Of a stretch of DNA of 64,000 nucleotides, positions 19,211 through 28,938 are shown piece by piece. The notes below the pieces were generated by a model that saw only the letters and a list, made by a program, of their open reading frames with translations, had not been told where the DNA came from and ran no database searches. The translations under genes were made by a program, and so were the position numbers. The DNA comes from Planctomycetota bacterium (GTDB lineage: Bacteria; Planctomycetota; Planctomycetia; Pirellulales; Pirellulaceae): the NCBI GenBank assembly GCA_024277285.1, contig JAJRVM010000299.1, forward strand, positions 61,944 to 125,943, given 5' to 3'. Numbering within the stretch: position 1 is the first letter of the stretch; every line of letters begins with the position of its first letter.

Positions 19211-20602
19211 TTACTTTAAGAGTTGCTCCATGGCGGACATCAAGACGTCCTCCACTTCCGGTGCCACTTTCGAGGCGCGAGGACTGTCTTCGTAGCCCCC
19301 TTGCCGGTAGTGTTCCTTCAAGCAGATATAGCCGGGAGCGTATTCACCGTAGGCCGCCATCGCCACGAACAGATCGGGTCGCATCTCCTGCGCGGCCAAC
19401 TGATATTCTACGACCAACTCGCCGGGCATGTGCACAATGCGCGCCGGTCCGAGCGTCAGGCAGGTGACGTCGATCGTGTCACCCGACTGGCATCGGCGTA
19501 ACCATACCAGATCCTTCGCCACATACGTGCGCTCGGCCCCACCAACGTTGCGGTCCCTCAGCTTCGCCACCAAGGCTTTTTCGTTGAGATGCGTTGAAGG
19601 AGGCAGGGCAACCGGAACGGTTTTCCAATCAACGTCACCGGCAGATATCGGGTGCTTTTCGGTCGACTGAAACGCCTTGGACATTGCTTGTGCGAGGCGA
19701 ACGGCTAGGACTTGGCGATTCTCATGCGAGCCGTCGTTGTACTTGCCCGCACCAATGTTTCCACCTGCTCCATTGAAATGGACGTGCGTAAGGCCGTTGA
19801 GCGTGGTCTGTCGCAGGAAACGGGCCATGCCGGGAAAGTCGGCGTGAGCGACACCCGTTTGGTAATAACTTTGCGGATGAGTGGCATAATACGTAAGTAC
19901 GACGGTCGGTTGGTCTTTGTTCCAGAAACTGATCGATTTGACCATCGGGTCGATCGTTCCCTCCGGCTCCGCACGTACCTTGGGATCGGCGCAGGAAGTG
20001 TAGCGGACCACTTTCACTTTGCCATCGGCCCCAAGGATTCGGCGATTGGACGCGACTTTTTCGACCTTCGCTTGTCCAAGCCCGACGTGCGTCACGACGG
20101 TAGCGCTGTCAGCTGCCTTTTTCGCAGCGTCGGCAACCTGATGAATCGTTTGCTTCGCGAAGTTCAGGTCGAACATGATTCCGCCCAGGCCTTGCTCGAC
20201 CAGCAAACTCTCGGCGCTAAAATCGCAACGGGGAGCGTCATGCTGGTGCAGCGTATGAACTGACACTCGTTCGGGCGACGTGTTGACGGCTCTCGCAATC
20301 GTCTCGCGCCAACGCTCGTAGCCATCGTTGCTGATACCGATCCAATCGACAGCGCACAATACGATCGGGTTACCCTGGCCGACCAGAACGATGCCGCGCG
20401 CCGTGAGCGGCATGCCGACAGCGTCGCACCGATTGTACGCAAGTGGACTTCCAACTGGCGGCGAAGCGTCGACGATGAACGTCCCCACACGAAGCGGTGT
20501 TTCGCCCCACGCGGTTACCGGAGACAGGGAACATGCCACGAGGCACGCGAGGTGGCACACGAGGCGTCGAACGCGCAGGACACAAGCAAATGTGCGAATC
20601 AT
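19211..20602 (-). CDS. Neutral/alkaline ceramidase-like exported hydrolase
   Basis: 463 aa with a signal peptide ending near TAWGE. It resembles the N-terminal domain of neutral/alkaline non-lysosomal ceramidases, which bind Zn2+: VGTFIVDASPP at the start, the His-rich strand SVHTLHQHDAPR, and later TYYATHPQSYYQTG. The ceramidase C-terminal domain is not obvious. In planctomycetes such proteins are common and may act on other amides or esters, so the substrate is open. It starts 9 nt after the stop of the PhoPQ-type hydrolase, indicating an operon. Confidence 0.8.
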   Translation of the reverse strand: MIRTFACVLRVRRLVCHLACLVACSLSPVTAWGETPLRVGTFIVDASPPVGSPLAYNRCDAVGMPLTARGIVLVGQGNPIVLCAVDWIGISNDGYERWRETIARAVNTSPERVSVHTLHQHDAPRCDFSAESLLVEQGLGGIMFDLNFAKQTIHQVADAAKKAADSATVVTHVGLGQAKVEKVASNRRILGADGKVKVVRYTSCADPKVRAEPEGTIDPMVKSISFWNKDQPTVVLTYYATHPQSYYQTGVAHADFPGMARFLRQTTLNGLTHVHFNGAGGNIGAGKYNDGSHENRQVLAVRLAQAMSKAFQSTEKHPISAGDVDWKTVPVALPPSTHLNEKALVAKLRDRNVGGAERTYVAKDLVWLRRCQSGDTIDVTCLTLGPARIVHMPGELVVEYQLAAQEMRPDLFVAMAAYGEYAPGYICLKEHYRQGGYEDSPRASKVAPEVEDVLMSAMEQLLK

Positions 20603-20611
20603 AGTCAGCCG

Positions 20612-22357
20612 TCATTTCGAGGAGGGTGTGAGTCTTCCCGATTCGATTCGAAACATGAAGTCGCTGCAGCCCAGCTTTTTCATGAACGCCGCCACGGCGC
20701 CTGCGCCTTCTTCGAATCGTCCTTTGGGAATCCAGTTAAGTGTAATCATCACAGCATTTCCAGAGGCCTCGCCGTCGGAAGAGAGCTTCGGATCGTCGGC
20801 AAGGGCTTTCATTTCAGGCGATGCAAGCGTTGCTCGGATCTGTTGCACCACATCATGGTTGGGAGCTTGGCAACGAAGGGTCAGCGACGTTGGCAGTGTC
20901 GGGTCCTTGTCAGCAAACGGAAAGATGTCCGGAACAATCCCAACGTTCGTGGTCACCTTCAAAGGTGTTGGCGCGCCGACGTCGTACGTCAACTCGACGA
21001 AGAACGCGGTCCACCCGCCGTCGGGTTCCGCCACTTTCGCGACGTAAACGCCGTCACCCTGATCTTCCAGGGTCTGGCTCGTGTACTTGGGGCCGAGGCT
21101 CTCGAGCCGGAAGTCTCGGGCGTCGGGATTGGTCGCCTTCCACAGCGTGACCTTTTCGGGTTTGTCCGTGGTTACGACTCGAAACGCATTGTCAGCGGTG
21201 CGCTCCCATGAAAAGTCCGGCCCTTCTTTTCCTGCAAGCACCAGCGAGTAGAACGCCACGAGGCTTTCCAGTGCATCGCTTCCGTTTAATCCGTGATCTG
21301 CATTCGGAACGTATCGCAGGTATTTTTCGCCCTGCAGTTCGTCGAAATAGTAACGAGACATATCGGGCGGAAAAAACTGATCGCCCGAGCCGTTGAGGAT
21401 GTACTTCGGCATCGTGAGGCGATGGCGGTAGTGGTACGGGTCGACCAGAGCGAAGAGTTCTCGCATCCGAGGATGGTTCGGCACTTGAATCAGCTTATGC
21501 TCGACGTAATCGCCGACCGAGGGAGCGAAAAACCCATAAGCGGAAAAGTGATGGCCCATCGATTTTTCCAGGTTTAGGATATCGATCACGATCGGAGCGA
21601 TGCCGACGACTCGCTTATCGACGGCGCCGACGAGCCAGGTGGTCCAGCCACGTTTCGAGCCGCCCGCGACAACGTACTTGTCGACGGTCTGTTTGCCTCC
21701 TTGCTCGGAGGCCAAGAGTTCTGTAACGGCATCCATCGCACGCACCACACCCTTGACCATCGGATTTCGTGCAGGCCAAGTCGCGTCACCGGTTTCAAGG
21801 AATTTCACCCAGGTGTAGGCGACTAAATCGTCTTCGCTGCGTCGTTGGCCGTCGTTGAAGAACACAAGCGGCTGATTGGGAATCATACGAATCTCAGCGA
21901 CGACCGTCTGGGTTGCCTGAGCGATTCGCTGAGTTTCGCGATTCGGACCCTCCGGAGGATCACCGCCATTGCCGCCACCCCCAATAAACATGAAGCCGAT
22001 GTTCGACTTTACCTGTTTTGGAATGGCGACCGTTATCCAGTGCTGCCAAACTGGGCGATCGACTTCGTCCTGGGTCCGCCAGGTTTGTGAGTTCATGCTG
22101 AGGACAAATGTCTGCATATCGTCTGAGGAATCGGTTTTAACGACTTTCCAGCTGAACGTATCGTCTTGACGCTCGACATAGTCGTCCAACGCGGTCCGAT
22201 CCGGCAGGGTGGTCGCATGGGGCGACCGCTCCGCCAGCACGGCCTCCTCGGCCGCATAAACGGAGCAACTCGGATCGGTGCCGACGAGGCCAATGACCCC
22301 CAGTCCAGCGGCCAGGGCCAGCGTAATATTTACATGTAACAAGGTGTTTCGTCTCAC
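20612..22357 (-). CDS. PhoPQ-activated pathogenicity-related (PqaA-like) alpha/beta hydrolase
   Basis: 581 aa from a GTG at 22357, supported by GAGAGGA about 9 nt upstream and by a signal/anchor segment (LALAAGLGVIGLVG). The fold is alpha/beta-hydrolase: the nucleophile elbow reads VVAGGSKRGWTTWL, and IDILNLEKSMGHHFSAYGFF is typical of the PqaA family. Probably periplasmic; activity is unknown in the family. It is the first gene of an operon with the ceramidase-like gene. Confidence 0.87.
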   Translation of the reverse strand: MRRNTLLHVNITLALAAGLGVIGLVGTDPSCSVYAAEEAVLAERSPHATTLPDRTALDDYVERQDDTFSWKVVKTDSSDDMQTFVLSMNSQTWRTQDEVDRPVWQHWITVAIPKQVKSNIGFMFIGGGGNGGDPPEGPNRETQRIAQATQTVVAEIRMIPNQPLVFFNDGQRRSEDDLVAYTWVKFLETGDATWPARNPMVKGVVRAMDAVTELLASEQGGKQTVDKYVVAGGSKRGWTTWLVGAVDKRVVGIAPIVIDILNLEKSMGHHFSAYGFFAPSVGDYVEHKLIQVPNHPRMRELFALVDPYHYRHRLTMPKYILNGSGDQFFPPDMSRYYFDELQGEKYLRYVPNADHGLNGSDALESLVAFYSLVLAGKEGPDFSWERTADNAFRVVTTDKPEKVTLWKATNPDARDFRLESLGPKYTSQTLEDQGDGVYVAKVAEPDGGWTAFFVELTYDVGAPTPLKVTTNVGIVPDIFPFADKDPTLPTSLTLRCQAPNHDVVQQIRATLASPEMKALADDPKLSSDGEASGNAVMITLNWIPKGRFEEGAGAVAAFMKKLGCSDFMFRIESGRLTPSSK

Positions 22358-22900
22358 TTGAACATCCTCTCGCGTATTGTATTGAATCGGTGTGTTTTCG
22401 GTTGCGCCAGAAGTCTGCCCGATGACTGAGGCGATGAGACGCTGTGGGCCGACGGTGCAGGCCGCTGGCGGCAGACACCAGCGTTCTTCCATAGCAGGGC
22501 CCGGCGCCAGCGGGTCCGGCTCACAGACGGGGACAGACTCCGGGGTCGCATGGCGTCGGCAGCCACTTCATTGTTGCATATCTAGAGCGAAGTTTCGATT
22601 CCAATGGGGCCGGGGCGGTGGGTGGCCTGATGAAAAGGTGTCGAGCATCGGTTTTAACTTCCCCGTGGGGAGGTCGGACGCAGTAGCGGCCGGGTGGGCT
22701 TTTTCCGCAACAAACATTGACATTATTCGCGAAACACATTTTCACGAGCTCAGGCGACGGGGGTACGCAATCATTGGCGGATGTTTTACCATGGATGGCA
22801 TACCGTGAACGGGCACACAGTGGAAAAAGGCGTCACATCCCGTCGGATGCGCCATCGGATGGGGGTGTAGCGGGTTCGTCGTAGACCGGAGCGTCGTGGG
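22358..22900. other. Divergent intergenic region
   Basis: 543 bp between the PqaA-like gene and rlmKL. It must hold both promoters. It is GC-rich with short hairpins (for example AACTTCCCCGTGGGGAGGTC near 22650), but I see no gene, RNA or clear operator. Confidence 0.5.
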
Positions 22901-25174
22901 ATGTCTTCCCTTGAGCTGATTGCAACGTCGATGTTCGGGCTGGAAGCCGTTGTCAAACGAGAACTTGTCGCGTTGGGCTTTCAGCCGGAAGTGGTCCAAT
23001 CGGGCCGCATCGCCTTCAGGGCCGACGCGCTCGCTTTGTGTCGGGCAAACATTCAACTTCGTACGGCCGAACGAGTGTTGCTATGTGTCGGGCGGTTTCC
23101 GGCGAGCGACTTCGACCCGTTGTTTGAGCAGACGCGAGCGATGCCGTGGAGCGATTGGATTCCGCCGACGGGCTGCTTTCCCGTGAGCGGAAAATCAGTG
23201 AAGTCACAGCTATCCAGTGTGCCCGCGTGCCAGCGCACTGTAAAGAAAGCGATCGTCGAGCAGCTGATGAGCGCCCACGGCGTGACGGTGCTGGATGAGA
23301 GTGGTCCGAAATACGCGGTCGAAGTTGGGTTGCTCAACGATGTGGCCACGCTGACCCTCGATACGACGGGCGTTGGGCTGCACAAACGGGGATATCGCCC
23401 TCTGACCGGCGCGGCACCGTTACGCGAAACACTCGCGGCCGCCTTGGTCATGCTCAGCTTTTGGCATCCCGAACGTCCTTTGATCGATCCGTTCTGCGGG
23501 ACCGGCACGATTCCGATCGAAGCGGCGATGTTGGCGCGGTGCATCGCGCCGGGGCTCAATCGCGACTTCGCGGCGGAACACTGGGCCGGAATCGATTCTC
23601 GGTTGTGGCGACAGGCTCGCGACGAGGCGCGAAGCCTCGTACGCTCAGACGTTCCGGCACACGTTACGGGAACTGATATTGATGCGCGCGCGTTGAAGAT
23701 GGCGCGACATCACGCCGAATCCGCGGGAGTCGCCGAGTGCATCCACTTTCAGCAGCGGAATTTCGTCGATCTAACGAGCCAGCGCGAATACGGCTGCGTC
23801 GTCTGCAATCCGCCGTACGGGCATCGTGTGAGCAACCGGGACGACGTCGAGACGCTGTATGCTGGTTTCCCACTTGTTTTGCGACGCCTACCGACGTGGT
23901 CCCACTTTATCCTCACGTCTCATCCCCGGTTCGAACAGGTCGTTGGCCAGCCCGCCGACCGGCGCCGCAAGTTGTACAACGGGCGGATCGAATGCCAGTA
24001 TTTCCAATTCCATGGTCCTCGTGCTCCGTCGGAAGACAGGACGTCTGTTTCGCCTGTAAAGCGAGCGGCAGATTCGAAGGTACCCTCGCCACCGCCCGCG
24101 CTGCGGAATAGCGGGGGAGAGGGAAGGGTGAGGAGTGGTGAATTCTTGTCTGCCGCTCGTCTTAAGCACGACGAATCATCGCAACCTGCTCGCCAGACGG
24201 CCTTTGGGGGCCTCGACGAAGCGGCCAGGCGACCGGCCGAAGAATTTCGGAATCGCCTGCGAAAACGCTCACGTCACCTTCGGCGGTGGCCCGGCCGTGG
24301 GATCACTTGTTATCGTCTGTACGAGCGCGACATCCCCGAGGTTCCGCTGGTGGTCGATCGGTACGAGGACCACCTGCACGTGTCCGAGTTTGTCCGGCCG
24401 CACAGCCGAACGCCCGCCCAGCATGCCGATTGGTTGGACCTGATGATCCAAACGGCCGCCGAGGCGCTTGAAATCGAACGGTCGAACGTGTTTGTCAAGT
24501 CACGCGATCGCCAACGAGGCCTTTCGCAGTACGAGCGAGTTGGAGCTGCAGGTCGAATTATTACCGCGAATGAGGGCGGCCTGAAATTCCGGGTCAACCT
24601 GTCTGACTATATCGACACCGGGTTGTTCTTAGATCATCGGCTCACGCGACAAATGGTGCGCGAGCGAGCGACGGGTAAGAGAGTGGTTAACTTGTTTGGT
24701 TATTCTGGCAGTTTTACGATCTACGCCGCGGACGGGGGTGCCACGACAACGACGACGGTGGACAGCTCGCAAACGTACCTCTCGTGGGCACGTGACAATC
24801 TTGAACTCAATGGCTTTGACGCGCCGTCACATCGTCTCGTGCGAGCCGACGCCATGGACTATTTGAAAGATCTGAGCCGAGGCACTCGTTTCGACCTCGC
24901 CGTCGTCGACCCGCCGACATTTTCCAACAGCAAGGACCACGCGCAAGACTGGGACATACAGCGCGATCACGTTCAGCTGTTGCGACGGCTGGCCAATCAC
25001 ATGGAGCCGAAGGGCCTGATATTCTTTTCGACCAACTTTCGACGGTTCAAGCTGGCGGCGGAAGAGTTGCCTCATCTGAAGTTTCATGAGATCAGTAAGC
25101 AGACCGTTCCGCCTGACTTCCGAAATCGCCGCATCCACCGTTGCTGGCGTATCGAGTGTGGCGTGTCCGCGTGA
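22901..25174 (+). CDS. rlmL: Bifunctional 23S rRNA methyltransferase RlmKL
   Basis: 757 aa. The N-terminal THUMP-containing RlmL half carries the SAM motif DPFCGTGTIPIEAA and the catalytic CNPPYGHRV, expected to make m2G2445. The C-terminal RlmK half carries NLFGYSGSFTIYAADGGA and VVDPPTFSNSK, expected to make m7G2069. The linker (about residues 391-413) contains SPPPALRNSGGEGRVRSG, which is the translation of a palindromic repeat also found between genes at 5701-5754. The fusion is common in Gammaproteobacteria; this copy is slightly long because of the linker. It starts at the ATG at 22901. Confidence 0.93.
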   Translation: MSSLELIATSMFGLEAVVKRELVALGFQPEVVQSGRIAFRADALALCRANIQLRTAERVLLCVGRFPASDFDPLFEQTRAMPWSDWIPPTGCFPVSGKSVKSQLSSVPACQRTVKKAIVEQLMSAHGVTVLDESGPKYAVEVGLLNDVATLTLDTTGVGLHKRGYRPLTGAAPLRETLAAALVMLSFWHPERPLIDPFCGTGTIPIEAAMLARCIAPGLNRDFAAEHWAGIDSRLWRQARDEARSLVRSDVPAHVTGTDIDARALKMARHHAESAGVAECIHFQQRNFVDLTSQREYGCVVCNPPYGHRVSNRDDVETLYAGFPLVLRRLPTWSHFILTSHPRFEQVVGQPADRRRKLYNGRIECQYFQFHGPRAPSEDRTSVSPVKRAADSKVPSPPPALRNSGGEGRVRSGEFLSAARLKHDESSQPARQTAFGGLDEAARRPAEEFRNRLRKRSRHLRRWPGRGITCYRLYERDIPEVPLVVDRYEDHLHVSEFVRPHSRTPAQHADWLDLMIQTAAEALEIERSNVFVKSRDRQRGLSQYERVGAAGRIITANEGGLKFRVNLSDYIDTGLFLDHRLTRQMVRERATGKRVVNLFGYSGSFTIYAADGGATTTTTVDSSQTYLSWARDNLELNGFDAPSHRLVRADAMDYLKDLSRGTRFDLAVVDPPTFSNSKDHAQDWDIQRDHVQLLRRLANHMEPKGLIFFSTNFRRFKLAAEELPHLKFHEISKQTVPPDFRNRRIHRCWRIECGVSA
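24083..24134. repeat. Palindromic repeat inserted in frame within rlmKL
   Basis: Begins CCCTCGCCACCGCCCGCGCT and ends GGGAGAGGGAAGGGTGAGGA, closely matching 5701-5754. It keeps the reading frame open and falls in the linker between the two methyltransferase domains. Confidence 0.8.
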
Positions 25175-25233
25175 CGCGAAGTTGCATTGCTCGCGCCATT
25201 CAAACATTCGATTCACACGATCGGACTTCAGCC

Positions 25234-26352
25234 ATGCACCGAGTGGCACTAGTATTCGAATTCAATTCGCTCAACGGCGGCGAGCATTCGTTGCTGACAG
25301 CACTCGATCAACTCTCCAGGGACTCGTTCGAGTTTGTCGCGCTGGCTCCGGTGGGTGGTCGGCTGGCACAAGCACTACAGCAACGAGAAATTCAACACGT
25401 TCCCATTTCATTGCGTGACGCGTCTGGCAGTCGACGGTCGCGGTCGGAAGTTTGCGAAACGATACAAGAGGCGGTCAACAGCGTCTCGCCGGCGATCGTC
25501 CACGCCAACAGCCTCTCCATGGGTCGGCTGACGGGTGCCATCGCAAATCACATGGATCCTCACTGCGTGGCCCATCTTCGTGACATCATCAAATTGTCGC
25601 GTGCTGCGGTGGATGACCTTAATCGAAACCGGGTACTGCTTGCGGTGTCCGAAGCAACTCGAGCGTTTCATGTCCAGCAAGGAGTGCAGGGCGAGCGAGT
25701 GCGAGTGCTGTACAACGGTGTCGATTGTGACCGGTTCCATCCACGCCCTGGCACGAATTCGATCCGACGTGATTTGGAATTGCCCGAGGGTTCATTTCTT
25801 ATCGCCACCATTGGCCAAATCGGACTCCGCAAGGGACAGGACGTGCTTGCAGAGGCCGCATCTCGGGTCGGAGATCGGGTGGTCGACATCCATTATCTGG
25901 TCATTGGTGAGCGTTTGTCATCCAAGGCGGAGAGTCTGGAATTCGAAAAGACGCTGGTACGTCGGTTCAACGAATCAGGACAAGGCGAGCAACTTCATCT
26001 GCTTGGATACAGAAATGACATTGACCGTCTAATGAATGAGGTGGATTTGCTGGTCCATCCGGCTCACCAGGAACCACTCGGGCGTGTCCTTCTGGAAGCC
26101 GCTGCATCCGGTTTGCCAATTGTAGCGACGGCGGTCGGCGGAACCGAAGAAATCCTCCGCGATGGTCACTCCGCGCGGCTCATCCCGCCCGCGAACTCCC
26201 GGGCGCTCGCCGATGCCATCGTTGAGTTGCACCACGATGGAACGAAGAGGCACCGCGTTGCCGCCGCGGCCCGAATGCGAGTGGAGTCGACGTTCAACGT
26301 CAAGCAGACGGCTCAAGAATTGGCGACCGTGTGGAACGAGACGATCGGTTGA
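25234..26352 (+). CDS. Glycosyltransferase, GT4-like (GT-B fold)
   Basis: 372 aa from the ATG at 25234, where the N-terminal Rossmann strand HRVALVFEFNSLNGGEH begins; the longer frame from 25141 only overlaps rlmKL. The C-terminal nucleotide-sugar domain shows ATIGQIGLRKGQDVLAEA and the retaining-GT motif EPLGRVLLEAAASGLPIVAT. Cytoplasmic, transferring a sugar from an NDP donor, probably for exopolysaccharide or envelope glycan. It is 59 bp downstream of rlmKL and may share its transcript. Confidence 0.88.
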   Translation: MHRVALVFEFNSLNGGEHSLLTALDQLSRDSFEFVALAPVGGRLAQALQQREIQHVPISLRDASGSRRSRSEVCETIQEAVNSVSPAIVHANSLSMGRLTGAIANHMDPHCVAHLRDIIKLSRAAVDDLNRNRVLLAVSEATRAFHVQQGVQGERVRVLYNGVDCDRFHPRPGTNSIRRDLELPEGSFLIATIGQIGLRKGQDVLAEAASRVGDRVVDIHYLVIGERLSSKAESLEFEKTLVRRFNESGQGEQLHLLGYRNDIDRLMNEVDLLVHPAHQEPLGRVLLEAAASGLPIVATAVGGTEEILRDGHSARLIPPANSRALADAIVELHHDGTKRHRVAAAARMRVESTFNVKQTAQELATVWNETIG

Positions 26353-26692
26353 TATACGTGGCTATTGGCCGACGGAGGTAGACAGGCAAGATGCGGAAGT
26401 CCCGTGCGTCGGCGCGCTGCAGCTGCACTGCAAAGCCCAAGCCGGACAGCATGGAGAACAGAATCCACGACTTCGACTGAAAGAACACACGCATGAACGA
26501 GAACGCCAGCTCGTCGCTCATGGAGCTCCATGCGATCGAATCGGCACCAAAGTTGTACATGTTCACGAGTAGCACGCCGAAGAGAGCGAAGCCGCGGACC
26601 CTGTCGATCTCAACGATGCGCGAGGCCGGTGCAACCGGTCCAGGGGGCTCTCGACTCAACGCAGACCGTTTCGGAAGCTGTTTCATTCCCAT
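26300..26692 (-). pseudogene. Truncated 5' end of a DUF418 membrane protein
   Basis: From an ATG at 26692 the frame reads the DUF418 N-terminus: RIVEIDRVRGFALFGVLLVN (first helix), then SWILFSMLSGLGFAVQLQRA and ILPVYLRRP. After about 100 residues the homology stops and the frame runs antisense into the end of the glycosyltransferase gene, terminating at 26300. A full DUF418 protein is about 350-400 aa, so roughly three quarters is missing. The junction lies near 26353-26390. Confidence 0.75.
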
Positions 26693-26917
26693 GACCAGAA
26701 TCAGCAGGTCCGGTTTGAGATACCGGACCATGACCTTCTCGCGCCCGTCGAAAGCTTCATCGTGCAGCAAGTGTCAGCGGGCGCGTCAGCCCACCTTGCG
26801 CACGCCCACGCCATTTGACCGGAGGTTGGGCTCCTGGCTTAGGCCGTCGCCTGCTACAATGGCCCGGTGCGCCGCACGTATTCTTAGGCAACTCTTCACA
26901 CACTCAACGAACCCAAA

Positions 26918-27805
26918 ATGACAGATAACATTGAACAGGATTACGATCGCGTTGTACACGACGTTGGTGAGACGAGATTTCTCGAAGGAACCTCGATCGA
27001 GATTATCCGCGAGTCGACCGACATACAGCCTCCGAAACATGTGTTATTTGATTTCGATGGCACGCTAAGCCTTGTTCGTGAAGGCTGGCCTGAAATCATG
27101 GTGCCGATGATGGTGAAAGTTCTGACCGAAACGGGCACGTCCGAATCGCAAGAGCAGCTGCAAGAGCGTGTTCAGAACTTTGTCATGGAATTGAACGGGA
27201 AACAGACGATTTACCAGATGATCCGACTGGCTGAAGAAGTCGAACATCGCGGAGGTAGCGCGAAACCACCCATCGAATACAAACAGATGTACCACGACCG
27301 GCTAATGACGAGGATACGTTCGAGGCGTGAGGCTCTGCAGTCCGGCACCGTGCCGCCAGAGCACATGCTGGTGCCCGGCAGTTTCGATTTGTTGCGCGCG
27401 CTTAAGGAAAAGGGCGCACAACTGTATTTGGCCAGTGGCACGGACGAAGACTATGTGAAAGAAGAGGTCGATCTGCTGCAGCTGACGCCTTTCTTTGGCC
27501 GCCACGTCTACGGCGCCGTCGAAGACTATCGATCGTTTTCGAAGGCACAGGTTATCCAGCGAATCCTTCAAGAAAACCGGGTGGAGGGTGCCGAGCTGTT
27601 GGGGTTCGGCGATGGATACGTCGAGATTCAAAACATTAAGGCCGTCGGCGGAACGGCCGTGGCGGTTGCCAGCGACGAAAGCGGGCGGAGTGGCAAGCCC
27701 GATCCTTGGAAACGAAATCGACTGATCGGTGTTGGCGCGGACGTCGTGATACCGGACTTCGGTGAATACGAACCTTTGATTGGCTACCTGTGGGGCGATC
27801 GCTGA
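26918..27805 (+). CDS. HAD-family phosphatase
   Basis: 295 aa. About 40 extra N-terminal residues precede the HAD motif I, LFDFDGTL (Asp45, Asp47). Motif II is LYLASGTDEDY, motif III the Lys of SKAQVIQRI, and motif IV FGDGYVEI. A helical cap lies between I and II, as in phosphoglycolate-phosphatase-like enzymes. It is the first gene of a four-gene operon with a DHS-like protein, a PfkB kinase and a SIS isomerase, so it probably dephosphorylates a sugar phosphate of that pathway, in the place GmhB has in heptose synthesis. This role is inferred from context. Confidence 0.85.
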   Translation: MTDNIEQDYDRVVHDVGETRFLEGTSIEIIRESTDIQPPKHVLFDFDGTLSLVREGWPEIMVPMMVKVLTETGTSESQEQLQERVQNFVMELNGKQTIYQMIRLAEEVEHRGGSAKPPIEYKQMYHDRLMTRIRSRREALQSGTVPPEHMLVPGSFDLLRALKEKGAQLYLASGTDEDYVKEEVDLLQLTPFFGRHVYGAVEDYRSFSKAQVIQRILQENRVEGAELLGFGDGYVEIQNIKAVGGTAVAVASDESGRSGKPDPWKRNRLIGVGADVVIPDFGEYEPLIGYLWGDR

Positions 27806-27822
27806 AAGGAGTTGGCAACACC

Positions 27823-28938
27823 ATGCCTTACCAACCATTCGACCGATTCGCGATCAAGATGGAACCGCTCTCCGCGCGCACGAACAAGAAGTATATCGAC
27901 AAGGACCATATTCCCTATGACGCAACGCCTCAGGCATTGTCGGCGGCGAAGACGGATCTGATCGAGGAACTCGCTCAGCGGATTCGAGACGCCCGCGGCG
28001 ACGATCGTCCTGTCATGATTACTTTCGGTGCCCATGCCATCAAGAACGGATTGGGGCCGGTGCTGCTGAACTTGATTGAAGGGGACTGGGTCACTCATCT
28101 TGCAACCAACGGTGCCGGCGTTATTCACGATTGGGAGTTCGCTTTTCAGGGCCAAAGTTGCGAACACGTTGGGCCAATGGTGAGCGAGGGGAAGTTCGGA
28201 AATTGGGAGGAAACAGGGTTCTATATCAATTTGTCGTTGAACGTGGGCGCGTACGAAGGACTTGGCTACGGAGAGTCGGTCGGAGCGATGATTCACAACG
28301 AGGGGCTGACGATTCCGGCAGTCGTTCAGTTGGAAGAAAGCGTCGCCAACGAACTGGCGAGTCATCCGGGCCGAGCCGCCGCCGCGGCCGATCTGTTGGG
28401 TATTGTTCGACGGTTCCAACTTGCCCCCGGTTGGATGTCGATTCCTCATGGTTGGAAGCAATACAGCGTTCAAGCTGGCGCGTTCAGCAAGCGAGTTCCC
28501 TCGACCGGGCACCCGATGATCGGCCATGACATCATCTACAATCACCCGATGAACCATTGCGCGTGCCTGGGACGTACCGCCGAGCGAGACTTTCTGACAT
28601 TCGCGGAGAGTGTGAGCCGGCTGGAAGGTGGTGTGTATATCTCGATCGGTTCCGCCGTGATGAGTCCTATGGTCTTTGAGAAGTCTTTGTCGATCTCTCA
28701 AAATCTGGCGATCCAGCAGGGCCGTCATATCGACAATCACTACATCTTCATCAACGATTTGTCCGAGTCGACGTGGGACTGGACAAAGGGCGAGCCGCCG
28801 GAAGATAACCCGGCATACTACTTGCGATACAACAAGTCATTCAGCCGCATGGGAGGTGTGATGCGGTACCTGCAGGCCGACAATCGTGACTTCCTATTGT
28901 CGTTGACTCGGCTGCTCGCGAGCGAGAGCAACTCATGA
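27823..28938 (+). CDS. Deoxyhypusine-synthase-like (DHS-like fold) protein of unknown function
   Basis: 371 aa from the ATG at 27823, with AAAGGAG 13 bases upstream. I do not recognise a characterised family. The segments MITFGAHAIKNGLGPVLLNL, THLATNGAGVIHDWEFA and GGVYISIGSAVMSPMVFEKS resemble a DHS-like NAD-binding fold with a conserved NGAG-HD motif. It is too divergent to be a real deoxyhypusine synthase, and bacteria lack the eIF5A substrate. Its stop overlaps the kinase start (ATGA at 28935), so it is translated with the sugar genes and most likely acts in the same pathway, perhaps as an NAD-dependent step. Confidence 0.75.
   Translation: MPYQPFDRFAIKMEPLSARTNKKYIDKDHIPYDATPQALSAAKTDLIEELAQRIRDARGDDRPVMITFGAHAIKNGLGPVLLNLIEGDWVTHLATNGAGVIHDWEFAFQGQSCEHVGPMVSEGKFGNWEETGFYINLSLNVGAYEGLGYGESVGAMIHNEGLTIPAVVQLEESVANELASHPGRAAAAADLLGIVRRFQLAPGWMSIPHGWKQYSVQAGAFSKRVPSTGHPMIGHDIIYNHPMNHCACLGRTAERDFLTFAESVSRLEGGVYISIGSAVMSPMVFEKSLSISQNLAIQQGRHIDNHYIFINDLSESTWDWTKGEPPEDNPAYYLRYNKSFSRMGGVMRYLQADNRDFLLSLTRLLASESNS

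Noticed and set aside
22600..22690. Fourth member of the 115-bp repeat family
   Set aside because: Only the hairpin is vaguely similar; the ends and conserved block are absent.
27784..28740. 318-codon minus-strand open frame
   Set aside because: Antisense to the DHS-like gene, which is fixed by overlaps with its neighbours.
27823..28938. Deoxyhypusine synthase
   Set aside because: Only fold-level similarity, sugar-gene context, and no eIF5A in bacteria.
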